A DNA stretch of 64,000 bases from assembly GCA_027627225.1 (NCBI GenBank), contig CM051027.1:87156451-87220450 (forward strand), in the 5' to 3' direction. Under the pieces are notes generated by a model. It was not told where the DNA came from, searched no databases, and saw only the letters and a list, made by a program, of their open reading frames with translations. The position numbers and the translations under genes were made by a program. Positions 11,901 through 26,900 of the stretch are shown piece by piece. The stretch comes from Congeria kusceri (taxonomy: Eukaryota > Mollusca > Bivalvia > Myida > Dreissenidae). How positions within the stretch are numbered: the first letter of the stretch is position 1; each line of letters starts with the position of its first letter.

Positions 11901-14900
11901 CCCTAGGGGTCAAAACTGGCCATGCCCCCGGGGGTCACATTGTTCATATAGATACTTAAATAGCAAAATGACTTTTAAAATCTTCTCCTATGAAACAGTG
12001 AGGCCCAGCAGTTTTATATTTGGTCTGTAATATTGTATAGTGGTCCTCTACAAAGATTGTTCAAATAATGCCCCTGGGGTAAAAAGTGGCTACCCTCCAG
12101 GGGTTACATGGTTAATATAGACTTAAATAGCAAAATGACTAAAAAATCTCTGAAACTGCAATGCCCAGAGGTTTTGTATTTGGTATATAACATTGTATAG
12201 TGATCTACAAGGATTGTTTAAATTATGCCCCTGGGGTCAAACCTGGCCACGTCCTGGGGTCACATGGTTTCTATAGACCTATATATGGCAAGTGGACTTT
12301 AAAAATCTTCTCCTCTGAAACTGCAATGCCCAGAGGTTTTGTATTTGGTATATAACATTGTATAATTATCTACAAAGAATGTTCAAATTTTGCCCATTGG
12401 GTAAAAAGAGGCCACACCCCGGGGGTCACATGGTTCATATAGACTTAAATTACAAAATGACTTTTAAAAGTTTCTTCTCTGAAACCTTAAGGCCCAGAGG
12501 TTTTGTAATTGGTATCTCACATCTTATATTGGTCCTCTACAAAGATTGTTCAAGTTATATCACTGGGGTCAATCCTAGCCATGCCCGGGGGGTCACATGG
12601 TTTCTATAGACTTATATGGCAAGTGGACTTGAGAAACCTTCTCTGAAACTGCAAGGCCCAGAGGTTTCATATTTTGTATGTAACACTGTATAGTGGTCCT
12701 CTACAAATATTGCTCAAATGATGCCCCTGGAGTAAAAAGAAGCCCCATCCCGGAGTCACATGGTTTCTATAGACTTATATGGAAAGTGGGCTTTGAGAAT
12801 CTCCTCCTCTGAAACCGCAAGGCCGATAGATTTCATATTTGGCATGAAAATTGTATAGTGGTCCTCTACAAATATTGTTCAAATTATGCCCATGGATTAG
12901 AAAGTGGCCACTCCCTGTGGGTCACATGTTTTATATAGACTATAAAAATCTTCTCCTGAAACTGCAAGACCCAGATCTTTATACTCAGGTAAGTGGTTTA
13001 GTGCCATTTGGCCCTCTTGTTATAAGCCATTATGATGGCTTAAACTCAGGTGAGCGACTTAGGGCCATCATGGCCCTCATGTTTATACCAGACAGTTTTA
13101 GTTGCTATGTAACAAAATATTTCTTGAAGTGACTAAGTTTAACTTAATTAACATACACTCAGGAGGAATAATAATTCAATAAAAAGCCGTCTTTGATGTA
13201 TATGTACATAAGGAAGTTTTGTGTTGTAGTATAACTTTGAATATTTGGTTATCAGTGATATAGAAGGTACGTTTATGGTCATGATTTCTTCACCAGGAGT
13301 TACACAGATTGTTTATACAAGAGCTGCACAAGAAAGGGCCCAGCGTCTGGAGCAGAAGAGAGCTGCACAGAACCAGCTGAAGGTTCGGGAGCAGAGCTGG
13401 AACTCTGGGACCACTGCCCCCAGGAGTCGCACCCCGCCACGGAGCAGTCAACCCAACCTGCCAGGTGAGCCTGCAGTCATGTGCCTGAAAACTGGTGGCT
13501 CATATGTTTACTCTGGTATCACATTGCCAGTTTTTTTATCTGCTTTTGTACATTAGTTTTGGAAATGTTTTAGTTTAATTATATGATATAAATGAATTAA
13601 ACCATTCATAAAGACTGTTGACAAATTGTGTTTAGTTTATTAACCAAATTTTTTCTAAAAAATATTTTGGTTATTAGATTGGGGTATGTCGTTGGTCGGG
13701 CAGGCGAGCGTGCGTCATCCAACTGGGGTTTTCGTTCTATAACTCACAACTAATTGAGATATTTTAATGAAAATTCATACATAGATACCTTATATCAAGA
13801 CCTCGCTTGGGATTGTATATAGGTGGGATGGGGTCAAGGTCACCATCACTAAAAATAGAAAAACGGTTTCCGCTCAATAACTCGAGAATGCATGGAGATA
13901 TTTTAATGAAACTTCATATATAGATACCTTATATTAAGACTTCGCTTGGCGTTGGATATGGGTTGGGTGGGGCCAAAGTCAAGGTCACCGTTACTAAAAA
14001 TAGAAAAACGATTTCCGCTTTATAACTTGAGAACGCATTCAGATATTTTAATGTGATTTAATACATAGATACCTTATATCGAGAACTCGCTTTGGATTGC
14101 ATATGGGGTGGGTGGGATCAGGGTCAAGGTCACCATTACTAAAAATAGAAAAATGTTTTCCCCTCAATAAATTGAGAACACATTGAGATATTTTAATGAA
14201 ATTTCATATGTAGATACCTCATATTGAAACCTCGCTTGGGATTGCATATGGGGTGGGTGGGGTCAAGGTCACCATTACTAAAAATATACAAACTGTTTCC
14301 ACTCAATACCTAGAGAACAAATTGAGATAGTTTAATGAAACTTTATATGTAGATACCTTATATTTAGACATCGCTTGCATATGGGGTGGGTGGGATAAAG
14401 GTCAAGGTCACCATTACTAAAAATAACAAAATGGTTTCCACTCAATAACTCAATAACGAATTTAGATATTTTAATAAAACCTCATATGTAAATACCTTAT
14501 AATGAGACCTTGCTTTGGATTGCTAGATCAAGGTCACCATTTCCTAGCCATAGGTATATGACCTTCACCTTGAATTTTCTTTCATTATTGTGCTGACTTT
14601 TATGCATTTCGTTGGAAAAATTTGGTTTTCATGGAATTTCCATGTTTCTTTTATATGCATTTCTTGCTGGTGAGATTAAAATGTTGCTACTCGGTATTAT
14701 TCATTTATGCTTGTGCTAGAAAAGATAGTTTAATTGTGAGCTTGATTACCATTAATTTAATTTTCCACCTATTAAGATCAAAATAAAACATTGTTGCATG
14801 TACTTTTCACAGTAACCACTAACTCCCCACCAACCCGTGACACAGACCGGTACCCAGTTTCTAGGGGGATACCTTCAGATGACCCCAACACTGAGATCGC

Positions 14901-17900
14901 TCGTCTTCAGAGGGAGATGGAGGGATATCTGCAACAGATACAAGTTATAGAACAGAAGGCAATGACAGGTAGCTATATGAAAATAATTTATCATATCTCT
15001 ATTTTTTTCAAGCTAAAAATATGTTTTTCCATTTACCAGTAAACAGATCTGGTTATAAGAGCATGTTTGTCAAATGTATTTGTATTTTCATGTGCAATGG
15101 CAATTTTATGTGATTTAAATAAATTTAAAATTACAATTGTTTACATGTGGACATAATAATAACCAGCATTCTTCATTCATAAAAAAAAATCAAGCCATTT
15201 GTTAATTGTCATTTACAGAAGAAACGTCAGCTCAGCCGCCTAAGACCCGGAAGAAGGATGGTTACCTAAGCGATGACGAGGACCCGGCCCGGAGAGCTGT
15301 CCGGCAGGAGGAGCAGGCAACTCGGAGTGCACGACAGATCTATAATCTGCGACAGCAGGTCCGTGCTCTGCAGGACCAAGTCACTAATCGGGGCTATGTG
15401 AAACACACTAAAAAGGTTAGAGTTTTTTTAGTTTTATTTTGTATTATAATTATGTTACCTGGGTGTGTTCTGGTACATGTTCGTTATCATTGTTTTATAC
15501 TTACCCTTTTTTGGTTGTTTGCCAATGTCTTGCTTTTAACTAAATCATGCATATTTTATTTGGTTGTTTGCCAATGTCTTGCTGTTAACTAAATCATGCA
15601 TAGTTTAATGCTGTATAGAATGCATATCTACAAGAATTCAACTACAAAATGTAAATGTACAGTCGTGTTGGCCAAATTTTCAGCCTTTTTCATTAAAATG
15701 TCATATAATTGTACTTGATGTTCATTTTTATAACAAGTCGCCATTGCTTGATTGTTGTGCAGTTTTTAGCTCGACTTTTCGAAGAAAATGCAAGCTATTC
15801 TACTCGCCCCGGCGTCGGCGTCCGAGCTAGGTTAAAGTTTTTCGGTAAGCTAGTGTCTCAGGAATGGCTTGAGGGATTTCATTCAAACCTGAAGCATTTA
15901 TTCCCCACATTTAAAGTGAACCTATAGGCCAAGTTTGGTAACTCTAGTTTGAAATTTGTTTAAATTATGGGCCTTTTTCCACTTAGAAATTTTACATACA
16001 CTATTTGGACAGGTTAAAGTTTTTCTGTTAGCTGGTTTCTCAGGAATGTCTTAAGGGATTTCATTCAAACTTAAAACACTTATTCCCTAAACACTTATTC
16101 CCTATATTAACATGAACTCATAGGCCAATTTTGATAACTCTAGTTTGAAATTTGTCAAAATTATGGGCCTTTTTACACTTAGAAAGGTTAAAGTTTTTCG
16201 GTAAGCTAGTTTATCAACTTTTTGTTTCCACTCTCTAATTCGAGAACAGATTAAGCTATTGTAATGAAACTGCAAACATAGATACCTTATAGCGAGGCCT
16301 CGCTAGGGATTGCATACGGGGTGGGTGGGGTCAAGGTCACTGTTACTAAAAATAGAAAAACGGTTTCCGCGCAATAACTTGAGAACAAATTGAGATATTT
16401 TAATAAAACTTAATACATAGATACCTTATATCAAGACCTCACTTGGGATTGCATATGGGGTGGATGGGGTCAAGGTCACTGTTACTATAAATAGAAAAAC
16501 GGTTTCCGCTCAATAACTTGGGAATGCTGTGAGATATTTAAATGAAACTTAATACATACATACCTTATATCGAGACCTCATATGGGATTGCATATAGGGT
16601 CAAGGTCAAGGTCACTGTTACTAATAAAGAACAACGGTTTCTGCTCAATAACTTAAGAATGCATTGAGATATATTAATGAAACTTTATACATCGATACCT
16701 TAGATCAAGACCTCGCTTGGTATTGCGTATGGGGTGGATGGGGTCAAGGTCAAGGTCACTATTACTAAAAATAGAACAATGTTTTCCAATCAATATCTTG
16801 AGAATGCATTGAGATATTTTAATGAAACTTAATACATAGATACCTTATATTGAGACCTCGCTTGGGATTGCATATGGGGTTGGTGGGGTCAAGGTCACTT
16901 TTACTAAAAATTTTATCGATGTGCTGACTTTAATGCATTTTGTTTGAAAAATTTGGTTTTTGTGGAATTTTCATAATTCTTGTTTAAGAAAAAAAATGCC
17001 AGTAACTCTGACAAGCACAAGAAAAGTCGAGCGCGCTGTCCTCCGACAGTTCTTGTTTGTTCAACCCCTACGCTTTGTAGCTTATTGCACATTATATATT
17101 ATTTTGTGTTCCATTTTTCAGAGCCTGTAGCTTATTGCTCAATAGATATTATTTTGTGTTCCATATTTCAGAGCCAGATCATGTTACGTCTTGCTGCTGC
17201 TCACCGTGGGGCAGTGAGAGCCATTCAGGGTTTTGTAACCCAGCAGCTGCCCCTACAAGACCTTCGTCGCGGTCTCCCAGCAGGGTACCAGGAATTGTCG
17301 CTTCTTATCAGGCAGTTGGCTATGTTGAGCACTCAGATACGCACAGAGAAGGATCAGGGCTCAGTCCATGCTGACCTTGTACAGATGCTGGACCGAGTGG
17401 AAGTATGGCTTTCAGACTTCAGCCAAGTTGCATTAAAAATGTTGTTCAGTTATATACGGTCTTTCTTCATGTAGTTTGCACAAGTGGCATTTTTAATAGG
17501 GAATCAGATATGGGAATAGGGTTAAGTCTCAACAGTACCAGGGGTTTAATTAAAAAACATTCTTGTTAACAATGCGGTAATTTCCAGATTTTTATACATT
17601 TTATGCTTTGAAATGAGGTTTCAAAATAATGTCACTTCATTGAATGATAAATAATAGCAACAATATATTGAAGTAACAAAAAGATATTCAAAATCCATGC
17701 CCTAAGGGGCAGACTCAAGAGTACAGACACTTGCTATTTCACTCTGGGTTTTTCTCTATTTTAAGTAGACTTGGTAATATATGGATGCATAAAACCCTGT
17801 ATTTGTTAAATAAAATCCTTCAACTTGCAGGAGTTAAACAAGGCCTGGTGTGCTGAGAAAGTGTTTAGTGAGGAAGAGGAAAGGAGGCGTAAGTCTCCAC

Positions 17901-20900
17901 TGGGAAGGCAACAAGAGCCTGTCTCAAATGCTGCACTGGTCAAACAACCAAACATTCAGCCCAAACGCAATGTTGGGAAGGAAAACAAACCTAAAGGTAT
18001 AATGGATTATGTAAAATCATCTGGAATATATTATTAAATAACCTAAATTTATGTATAAAAATTCTGGTAGTAGTCATTCTTTTTACTGGTAATAGTTTTT
18101 TTCAGAAATTTAAAACAATCATCATAGCATACATACAGCAAAGATTTTTTAAGTTTGTTGTATTTCAGGCTTACTGAAGAAGCACGTTTACAAGACAAAC
18201 AAAGGCATTTACAGGTCACAGAGGCAGCCAAGTATGCATAAGTTTATATATTTTTTTGCATGCATAAGTGATTTATTTTCCAGTTTTTTTTCTTGGTTGC
18301 AGTAATTTTTTTATAACAACCTGCTATTGACCTGGAAGTATGCTTTAACTGTGTTTATCCCTGAAAGTTAAAAAACTAAATACAAAACCATCTTTGCCTC
18401 TTCCAATTAAAATTATTTCAGAAAAATGCTTAAGTTGAAACCCAGTTTTGGCGACGATTTGTTTATATGCGTTCACACAAGACTGTATTGCAAGCGATCA
18501 TTTCAGGGAAGGTAACTCCAGAGAGACAGCAGGTGCTCCAGGCAGGTATCCAGGCATTTCTCCGTGACAACGCCCTCCCCCAGCGGCCACCTGCCGTAGC
18601 CTGGGACATTTCTGCTGATGACAGTGCTGTGTCTGAGCCCGCCAACACTAGCCTGATCCTGCCCAAGGGACTGCAGTACAAGCGGGAGCGTGCTCAGAAG
18701 TCTGTTGCCATAGCTGTGACAGAGTCTCACTTTGCAGATCCCACCTTGTCCTCTAGTCAGAAAGCAGTACAGCTGGGGGAAGAAACTTCTAGGTACTTCT
18801 TAAACACATATGAGGCGCATCATGGGAAAACCGGACCTAATGCATGTGCGTAAAGTGTCGTCCCGGATTATTCTGTGCTGTCCACACAGGCTAATCCGGG
18901 ACGACACTTTACGCACATGCATTAAGTCCGGTTTTCTCACGACGCACCACATATTGTCTATTGATTTGCAATTGGTGTACATGCAAATTGTGTTTTGGTT
19001 TGAATACATACGGAATATTATGCTAGTCAATTGTTCCAAGAGCATGTATTAGTTGAGTGGCTTGTGTGATGACGTATCATACGAGAGGCGGAGCCTCGAG
19101 TGTGATACGAAATAACGCAAGCCACGAGACTAATACATACTCTTGGGACAATTGACTAGCATAATATTCCTTTTATTATATACCAGGATAAACTTCAAAT
19201 GTGCATTTACCGGATTTTATTTGTTTAAAAACTATAATAATGACTAACCATTGTAGGTACATATTATATTTGTTTACATAACTCTATGATTACGTCATTA
19301 AAAAAGTAGTCCGGCTAGTATGGTAATACGGGATCGGAAAAATGGCGAGTAGCATAATACGGAATTTTGTTTCTGACGATGGATAAAGCATGTATTTTGT
19401 TAAGATTTTAGACAGGGATATAATAAAACATATTATATGCAAGTATTTAATTTTAATTAAAGTGCACTGCAGTTTGATTAAATTTATTCCATTCTTCAGA
19501 CCTACCAAATAAATGAGAATAAAACAAATTGTGTTATTATTAGTGTTTTATGTGACAGTAATGAACATCAAAACTTTGGCCACAGCAAAGTAAGGGGAAG
19601 TGCCAAGGTCACTCCGCCTCATAATTATGATATGTGGCGCGTCGTGAGAAAACCGGTCTTAATGCATGTGCTTAAAGTGTCGTCCCGGATTAGCCTGTGC
19701 AGTCCGCACAGGCTAATCCGGGACGGCACTTTCCGCCTACGGTGGATTTATGTTTAGAAGAGACTTTCGTGAAACAGAAAAATACCATAAAAGCGGAAAG
19801 TGCCATCCCGGATTAGCCTGTGCGGACTGCACAGGCTGATCTGGGACAACACTTTACGCACATGCATTATGACCGGTTTTCTCACGACGCGCCACATATG
19901 TACTACTTCATAAAGGGAATCTATTTTTTTCCAGACGTGAGCCTTGGAAGCCAGGAGGGAGTTCCTCTCACAAGTCTCCAGCCAGGAACCAGTCTAGAAC
20001 CAGGAGTCGCTCTCGTGAAGGAAACCAGTCACAGGACAGGAGCAGGTCCCTGAGCCCTAAGTCGCGCCACAGAGCCTGTCTCATACAAGACATGGATACA
20101 GAACTAATGCAGTATGTGTTCAACTGACCATTGTCAGTGGGATTAGTGTTTAATAGAGAAGGGAAGAGGGGCATAGCGCTTCACTTGTAAAAAGGGCATT
20201 TTGTGCGCGGTGACACTACTAAAAAGGGCACATTAGGTTATAATAGTTATTTTCCTGAAGTAATATTTCAAACCACTCATTCATTTTGTATTACTGATCG
20301 ATTTATTTTACCTGTTTGATGTTGTTTAATATACCATAAAATGCCATCACTAAGGGCCCTCATTAAGGGCAATACAGTCGATAGATAAGAGGGCACGAGG
20401 TGCTAATTGCCTTTGTAAAAGGCAGGGTGCTTGGTCAATAAAGGGGCGTGGAGCTGCGCCACGCTGACTAGGTCTAGATAAAACTCTAGGGATCCATTGT
20501 CAGCCCTTGACACTGAACTTCATATTATTCAGTCATTAGATAGGAAATACAGGCTATAACATACACAGCTCAAGAGTGTAAAATAAAGCTTTTCATTGGC
20601 ATGTTTCAGTCTGCAGAACCCCTTAGTATAAAACATGTGTCAGCAAAAAAAGTAAAGTAGACTCTAACAAATTGATGAGTAGTAAGGTCAATGACATTGT
20701 TGTGATTGCTTCACCATTGTTAGCATCACTGATGCAGGGTGTATGCTTTGACAAACTGTTCAATAGTTTTAGAATGGAAACTAAATTATCTTTTTTACGC
20801 AGTTGCAGTCTTTGTGCTCCATAATTATGTTTGTGCATGTTCTTAGCATTGAAGCTGTGATATTTTCAGGGAACTGTTTCCAGAAGGTGTTGATGGACAA

Positions 20901-23900
20901 AGGTCACGAGGGAGGTCAGCCAGTCCAAGGTCACAGAGGCAGAGGTCACAGAGTCCTCCAAGGTCACCAGTTACAAGGTTACAACATGCTCACTTTGGAA
21001 CTCAGTTGTTGAATTTATATTTCTAATGGCTCTTGGTTTGGTATTGTTAAAGGATAACCCATTTATAACAAATCTTCACTTCACAGATGGCAAAGTATAA
21101 ACTGAGTAACATTTTTATTGGTTTGGTTGTTTTTTTGTTGTTTTTTTATTGAAAATTCTTTTATTCTGTTAAGCATTGTGATTAGTACACTGTTATTTTA
21201 TTTTTTTGCCAGACTGGTGAGACTACACAATTGTACTCTTCATCCTTCAGAAGATTTTATACAAATTTGTGTAAATTAAGAATTTGTTAGCTCACCTGAG
21301 CACGAAGTATATAAATATATATATATATGTATACCTATTGGTATAGGTGACATCTCCTGCAACATTCGTGTGCCGTCATCAATTGGGTTCGTTCTCACGC
21401 TGGAGACTTCACTTTTTATCCAATCTTAACCAAACTTGCACAGTTTGTGTATGACCATAAATTCTAGGATGGGATTGTTATTGGGTCAGATAACACCAGT
21501 AAAACTAGAGTTATTGCCCCTTTTTCATGCTAGAAAAGTGCAAAAATGCCTTTGTCCAACATATAGACTTTATTTTCCATCCAATCTTAACCAAACTTTC
21601 ACAGTTTGTGTATGACCATCAGATCTCAGCCAAAAATGGGCCAGATCGTGTTTCAAACACCAGAGTTATTGCCCTTTGTTTATTACAACAATATTAAAAA
21701 ATGGACATTATTCCTGATAGAGACTTCATTTTTCATCCAATCTCCACCAATCTTGCACAGTTTGTCTATTACCATGAGATTTACAGTTGAAGTCGAATAT
21801 AAGCAAGATCGGACCAGAAACACCGTGGTTATTGCTCTTTGTTTGTGAAAAATTATGCAAAAATGGACATTATTTCAGGTTAGAGACTTCATTTTTCATC
21901 CAATCTTCACCAATCTGGCACAGTTTGTCTATGAATGTAAGATTACACATGAAGTCGAATATTAGCAAAATTTGGCCAGAAACACGGGAGTTATCGCCCC
22001 TTGTTTTTGGAAAAAAAATATCAACAAGTTATCAATGATTGGCTTGCACCCATGATTTTTTATACAATGTTGACCAAACTTACACGGTTTGCGTATGACC
22101 ATAAAAATTTATTGATAAATTATTGGATTTCCAACAGTTGCAAACCTTGCATACAGTTATTTGTACATACAACATTGATGGATTCAGAGCCTGCATTAAC
22201 ATCATTTATCATCATTGGACAGATTATTATCAAAGAAAAAGCAAAACTTGACCTTATAGCACGGACATTGCAATTATCGCATTGCAACTAGTTCTCCAAA
22301 ACTGTCTGCCAAAAAGACATCAAAATCTATTGTTTCTGCATTTTCCGGAATTGTCACTGACTTAATGACAAAGGGTCAGGTAAGAATATCGAGAAAAATG
22401 ATTTGAGAACCATTAGCAAAAACACCACACATCCACTACCCAACTCGTACATTAGTTAGCCCACTGCATTAAGCGATATTTTAAATAAAATTGATCCTAT
22501 CCCTTTTTGTGTACTGTTCAGATACCTTAATTTTCAAACCTGTCACAACAGTGTGGTCTTCATCTGTACCAGTTCTGAGTTGAGCGCTGTGGGCCATCAT
22601 GACCGTCTTGTTTCAATTTCTTCTTACAGTCAAGTCAATATGAGGCGTGTCGTGGAAAAACCGGACTTGTTGCATGTGCGTAAAGTGTTGTCCCAGATTA
22701 GCCTGTGCATTCCGCACAGGCTAATCCGGGATGGCACTTTCCGCTTTTATGGTATTTTCTGTTTCAGGAAAGTCTCTTCTAAACATAAATCCACTGTAGG
22801 CGGAGAGTGCCTTCCTGGATTAGCCTGTGCGGACTGCACAGGCTAATGTGGGACGACACTTTACGCACATGCATTAAGACCGGTTTTCCCACGACGCGCC
22901 TCATATTTACTTCTATATCTTCAAGTATGGAATAAGTTGCTAATTGCCATGTCCAGGGTTGAGCTTCAAACTGTTGTATCTGCTTAACACACAAAATATT
23001 CACGCTCACCCCTTGATATTTCAACATCACATTCAATACATTGCTTTTGTGTGGTTCCAGATCTAGGTTTGATGCTCACAGATTACAGTCACGGCTGGCC
23101 AAACTTCAGAGATATATCAAGGTAACTAAAGTATTTTCTTGCATTATACTTTATGCAGAATCAGCTATCACACTCAGCTATCACATCATAACCAGCACAT
23201 TCATTTTGTACTTGCTTTTGCATAACAGCTTAAGTTATATAAGTGAATTGCAAAATTCGAAATGTAGTATCATATTATGTAGTTAAACAATAATATATCA
23301 TTCTTTTCTGAATCAATCTTCCAGGATGCTACGATGGTCAAAGAACGTGATGCAGAAGTTTCTAACATTAACCTGAGGCAACTGCTTGCTGACCAAGCTG
23401 TTAAAAAGGTTGGTATTCCAACAACTTTGATTCTCCAGTCCCAGTCTAAAGTATTAGAGGCAGTTTGTGGGAAAACGGGGCTTAATGCGTGTGTATAAAG
23501 TGTCTTCCTGGACCGCACAGGCTAATCCAGGACAGCACTTTCCGCCTACAGTGGATTTATGTTTAGAAGAGACTTCCTTGAAACAGAAAATACCATAAAA
23601 GCGGTAAGTGCCGTCCTGGATTGGCCAGTGCAGACTGCACAGGCTAATCTGGGACGACACTATATGCATATGCATTTAGCCCGGTTTTCCCACGACACGC
23701 CACATCAGTAATATTGTTATTATTATTATTAGTCTTTGACAAACATACAAATAACCTCTACCGCAGGTATTATTTTAAATTAAAAAAGAGGACATTTTTG
23801 CCAAAGCTTTCAATGTCATTGCATATTCAGTAAACTTTGGAGCACATTGTAGATGTACTAACACGTACCTTTTTAGTAATTATATAAGAGGATTGAATAA

Positions 23901-26900
23901 AGAAATAAATGAACCTATTTATTTATATGAGATTTCAGAAAAAAGTCAATAAATGCTATGTAGGAAAATAGTGCCCCATATCCACAAAGATCTTTAGTGA
24001 AAATTTGAGTTAATTTCTTACAATCTTAAAATTTTTAATTCTTTGGCTAGCTTATTTGAAATTTATTTTGTTTTAAATGGTTAATATAGTAAAGAATCAA
24101 CATGATGCTTTTTATTTTACCATATTTCAAATGTTAAGTATTGTTTTTCACAAGGAAAATGTTATTTAAAGTTTTCACTAATATATAATTTAAGATTTTT
24201 CTTAGTAGCTTTGTGAATATGGCCCCTGATATGTGATTGTCATAATAACCCATCTTGTTGCTATGGTAACCAGGCGGAGGTGAATGGTGAGATGCTGACA
24301 GAGATGCTGCTGAACGACCTGCTGTATGACACGGCGTCGGAGCTACAGTCCCTGGAGGAGGAGGAGGGGACGGCGCTGCAGGCCACGGCGCTGCACCACA
24401 ACCCCACCCTGGAGAACATGTACCAGCGCCTAGAGCAGATGGAGGTCTGTACTCGGGTAGAGAAGGGGATATGTGTCTAGGGATATGGTTCTTCTTCCTT
24501 TCAGCTGATGTCCTGCTTTTAAATGCCAAACATTATATTTGGACATAAACACATGATGCATGAATGTACCTGTTATTAAAATTTCATTATTCTACAGTTT
24601 TAAACTACAAAGAACACATATCATATTTGGAGAATCATACAGACTAGTGCCAGTTTTTTAAAGAAATTTTTGTACATTAAGTTTCATGTTTTAGTGTTTG
24701 CATTTTCCAGTTGGAACAGATGGATATCAGGCGCAGGTGGGGAACTCTCCAGTTCGAGGAGGAGAGTTCCTCCCGTGTGAAGGCCAGGCCAGTGGAGCGA
24801 CCACAGGGTCCAGTTGCCATGGAGATCACCAGACACGCCCCTTCCCAGTCACACAGGGTACAGTCTGGCAGGTAGGATATCTGTTAAACTTGCCATTGCC
24901 TGGAGAAAAAATAAGAATGTGCGATATTGAATTATTTATAGGTAATACTAGTAAAATAATGGGCCAGTAACCATTAATTGTTGGAAAATATTGTATGTTT
25001 TGTATCATTAACCTCTGTATTTCTAAAGCAGAGCATATGACAAGGACACAGATGCTCCAATCATCTTCACCAAGTCAGCGCCGGCAGCAACATACCAGCA
25101 AACCTCAATCCCCCTGGAGACAGATGAGGACTCTATATTCTGTCATTCTGCAGCACTGCCACACCACAGGTACTAGTTGCCCTAACCACAGATACTAAGT
25201 ACACAACACATGAATTAGTAGTGGCCACAGTACTAGTTACCCACTCTGCAGTTATTTAGTAGCTAACCACACAGATGTTTTGGTTGTCATTTGGCTAAAA
25301 ATTTAATAGACAGATTGTTTTTTATTTGTATTCATATTAGAAGTCACAAAACATTGTGATAAATTCTCTTTCTGGCAGTGACTTGCCGCCAGTAATGAAA
25401 ACTAGACTGAGTATAATATGAAAAAACGAAGCATATCTCAAATTTGAGTATTATATTTTATTTTCGTAGGCTTTGTGGATCTTGTGTTGAAAAATACAAT
25501 GTGTAACACAGCTTGCATTACAAAATGTTTTTAGTTTCCTAAATTGAAATGTAGAAATTGTTCTAAGGGCAGTATGGACCAGCTTCCTTGTTAACATAAA
25601 ACAGACATTGGACCCATACGAAATAATGTTCTGTTTAATGTTATTAGCTAATCAATCTGATAAACAACATCGAGCATTATTTTTATTCTCGTATGATCTG
25701 ACAACTCAATTCTGCAATTTCAATAAGAATTAAACTACTCAGTTCCTCCCATATTCGTTTGAGTGCGTTTGCATGCGTGTCACTGCTATTTGAATGACAT
25801 CAGTCATTGACACAAATCTTTTGTTTTATCAGTTTTGTTAATAAAATCCAAATGAATGATGTCGTTCTAATTTTTTAAGTTGCTTAAATATTGCAGATTG
25901 TACTTTGTCTGTAGGAAAATATGAGTTTGTCATATAATTGAAAAATGAAAACAACTGATAACCTTAAAATCTAACATGGTGTTTGTATGTTTTGTAGATT
26001 TCGATATAAGACCAAACTAAAGATTTCTGAAGCCACCGTGAAGAGCATACATAATAACCTGGAGAAATATGAGAGCCGCCTCAAGAAGAACTCTCATCAG
26101 TCGCAGGGGCGCTTTGATCCTTGGAGACTTGTGGAAGAGTGAGTTTGCAAAATGCCCTCTGCAAATAGCGATTGAAACAATATGTTTTTGATGCTGCTTA
26201 TCTTTGCCTAAGTTATTATGTTGTGTCATTTCATTATTTTAATGTTCATTTATTGTTGTTTTTAGCTCACCTGAGCACAACGTGCTTATGGTGAGCTTTT
26301 GTGATCGCCTTTTGTCCGTTGTGCGTCGTCAACATTTACCTTGTGAACACTCAGGAGGCCACATTTAATGGCCAATTTTCATGAAACTTCGTCAGAACAT
26401 TTGTCCCAATGATATCTCAGCTGAGGTCGAAACTGGGTCATGTGGGTAGAAAACTAGGTCACTTGGTCAAATTGAAGAAAAAGCTTGTGAACATTCTAGA
26501 AGTCACATTTTTTGCCTAATCAACATGAAACTTGCTCAGAACCTTTGTTCTAATGATATCTCGACCGAGTTAGAAAATGGTTCCGGTCCATTGTAAAACA
26601 TGGCCGCCTGGTCGCAGGGCAGTTTTCCTTATATGGCTAAAGAAAAGGCCTGTAAACACTCAAGAAGTCACATTTTTTGCCCAATCAACATGAAACTTGC
26701 TCAGAACCTTGTTCTTATGATATCTCGGCCGAGTTCGAAAATGGTTCCAGTCCATTGAAACACATGGCCGCCAGGGGGGGAGTTTTCCTTGTATGGCTAT
26801 AGGAAAAGCTTTTGAACACTTTGTTCTTATGATATCTCGGCTGAGTTAGAAAATGGTTCCGGTCCGTTGAAAAACATGGCCGCCAGGGTGGGGGGAAGTT

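Noticed and set aside
18422..18506. Upstream start for moonraker exon 9 using the acceptor at 18421
   Set aside because: In the phase left by exon 8 it reaches a stop within five codons; the acceptor at 18506 gives the conserved frame.
22642..22658. 17-nt microexon beginning TCAAGTCAATATGAGGC that could repair the phase if both alternative exons were used
   Set aside because: It runs into a palindromic MITE and has a poor donor; direct joining of exon 11 to exon 12 needs no extra exon.
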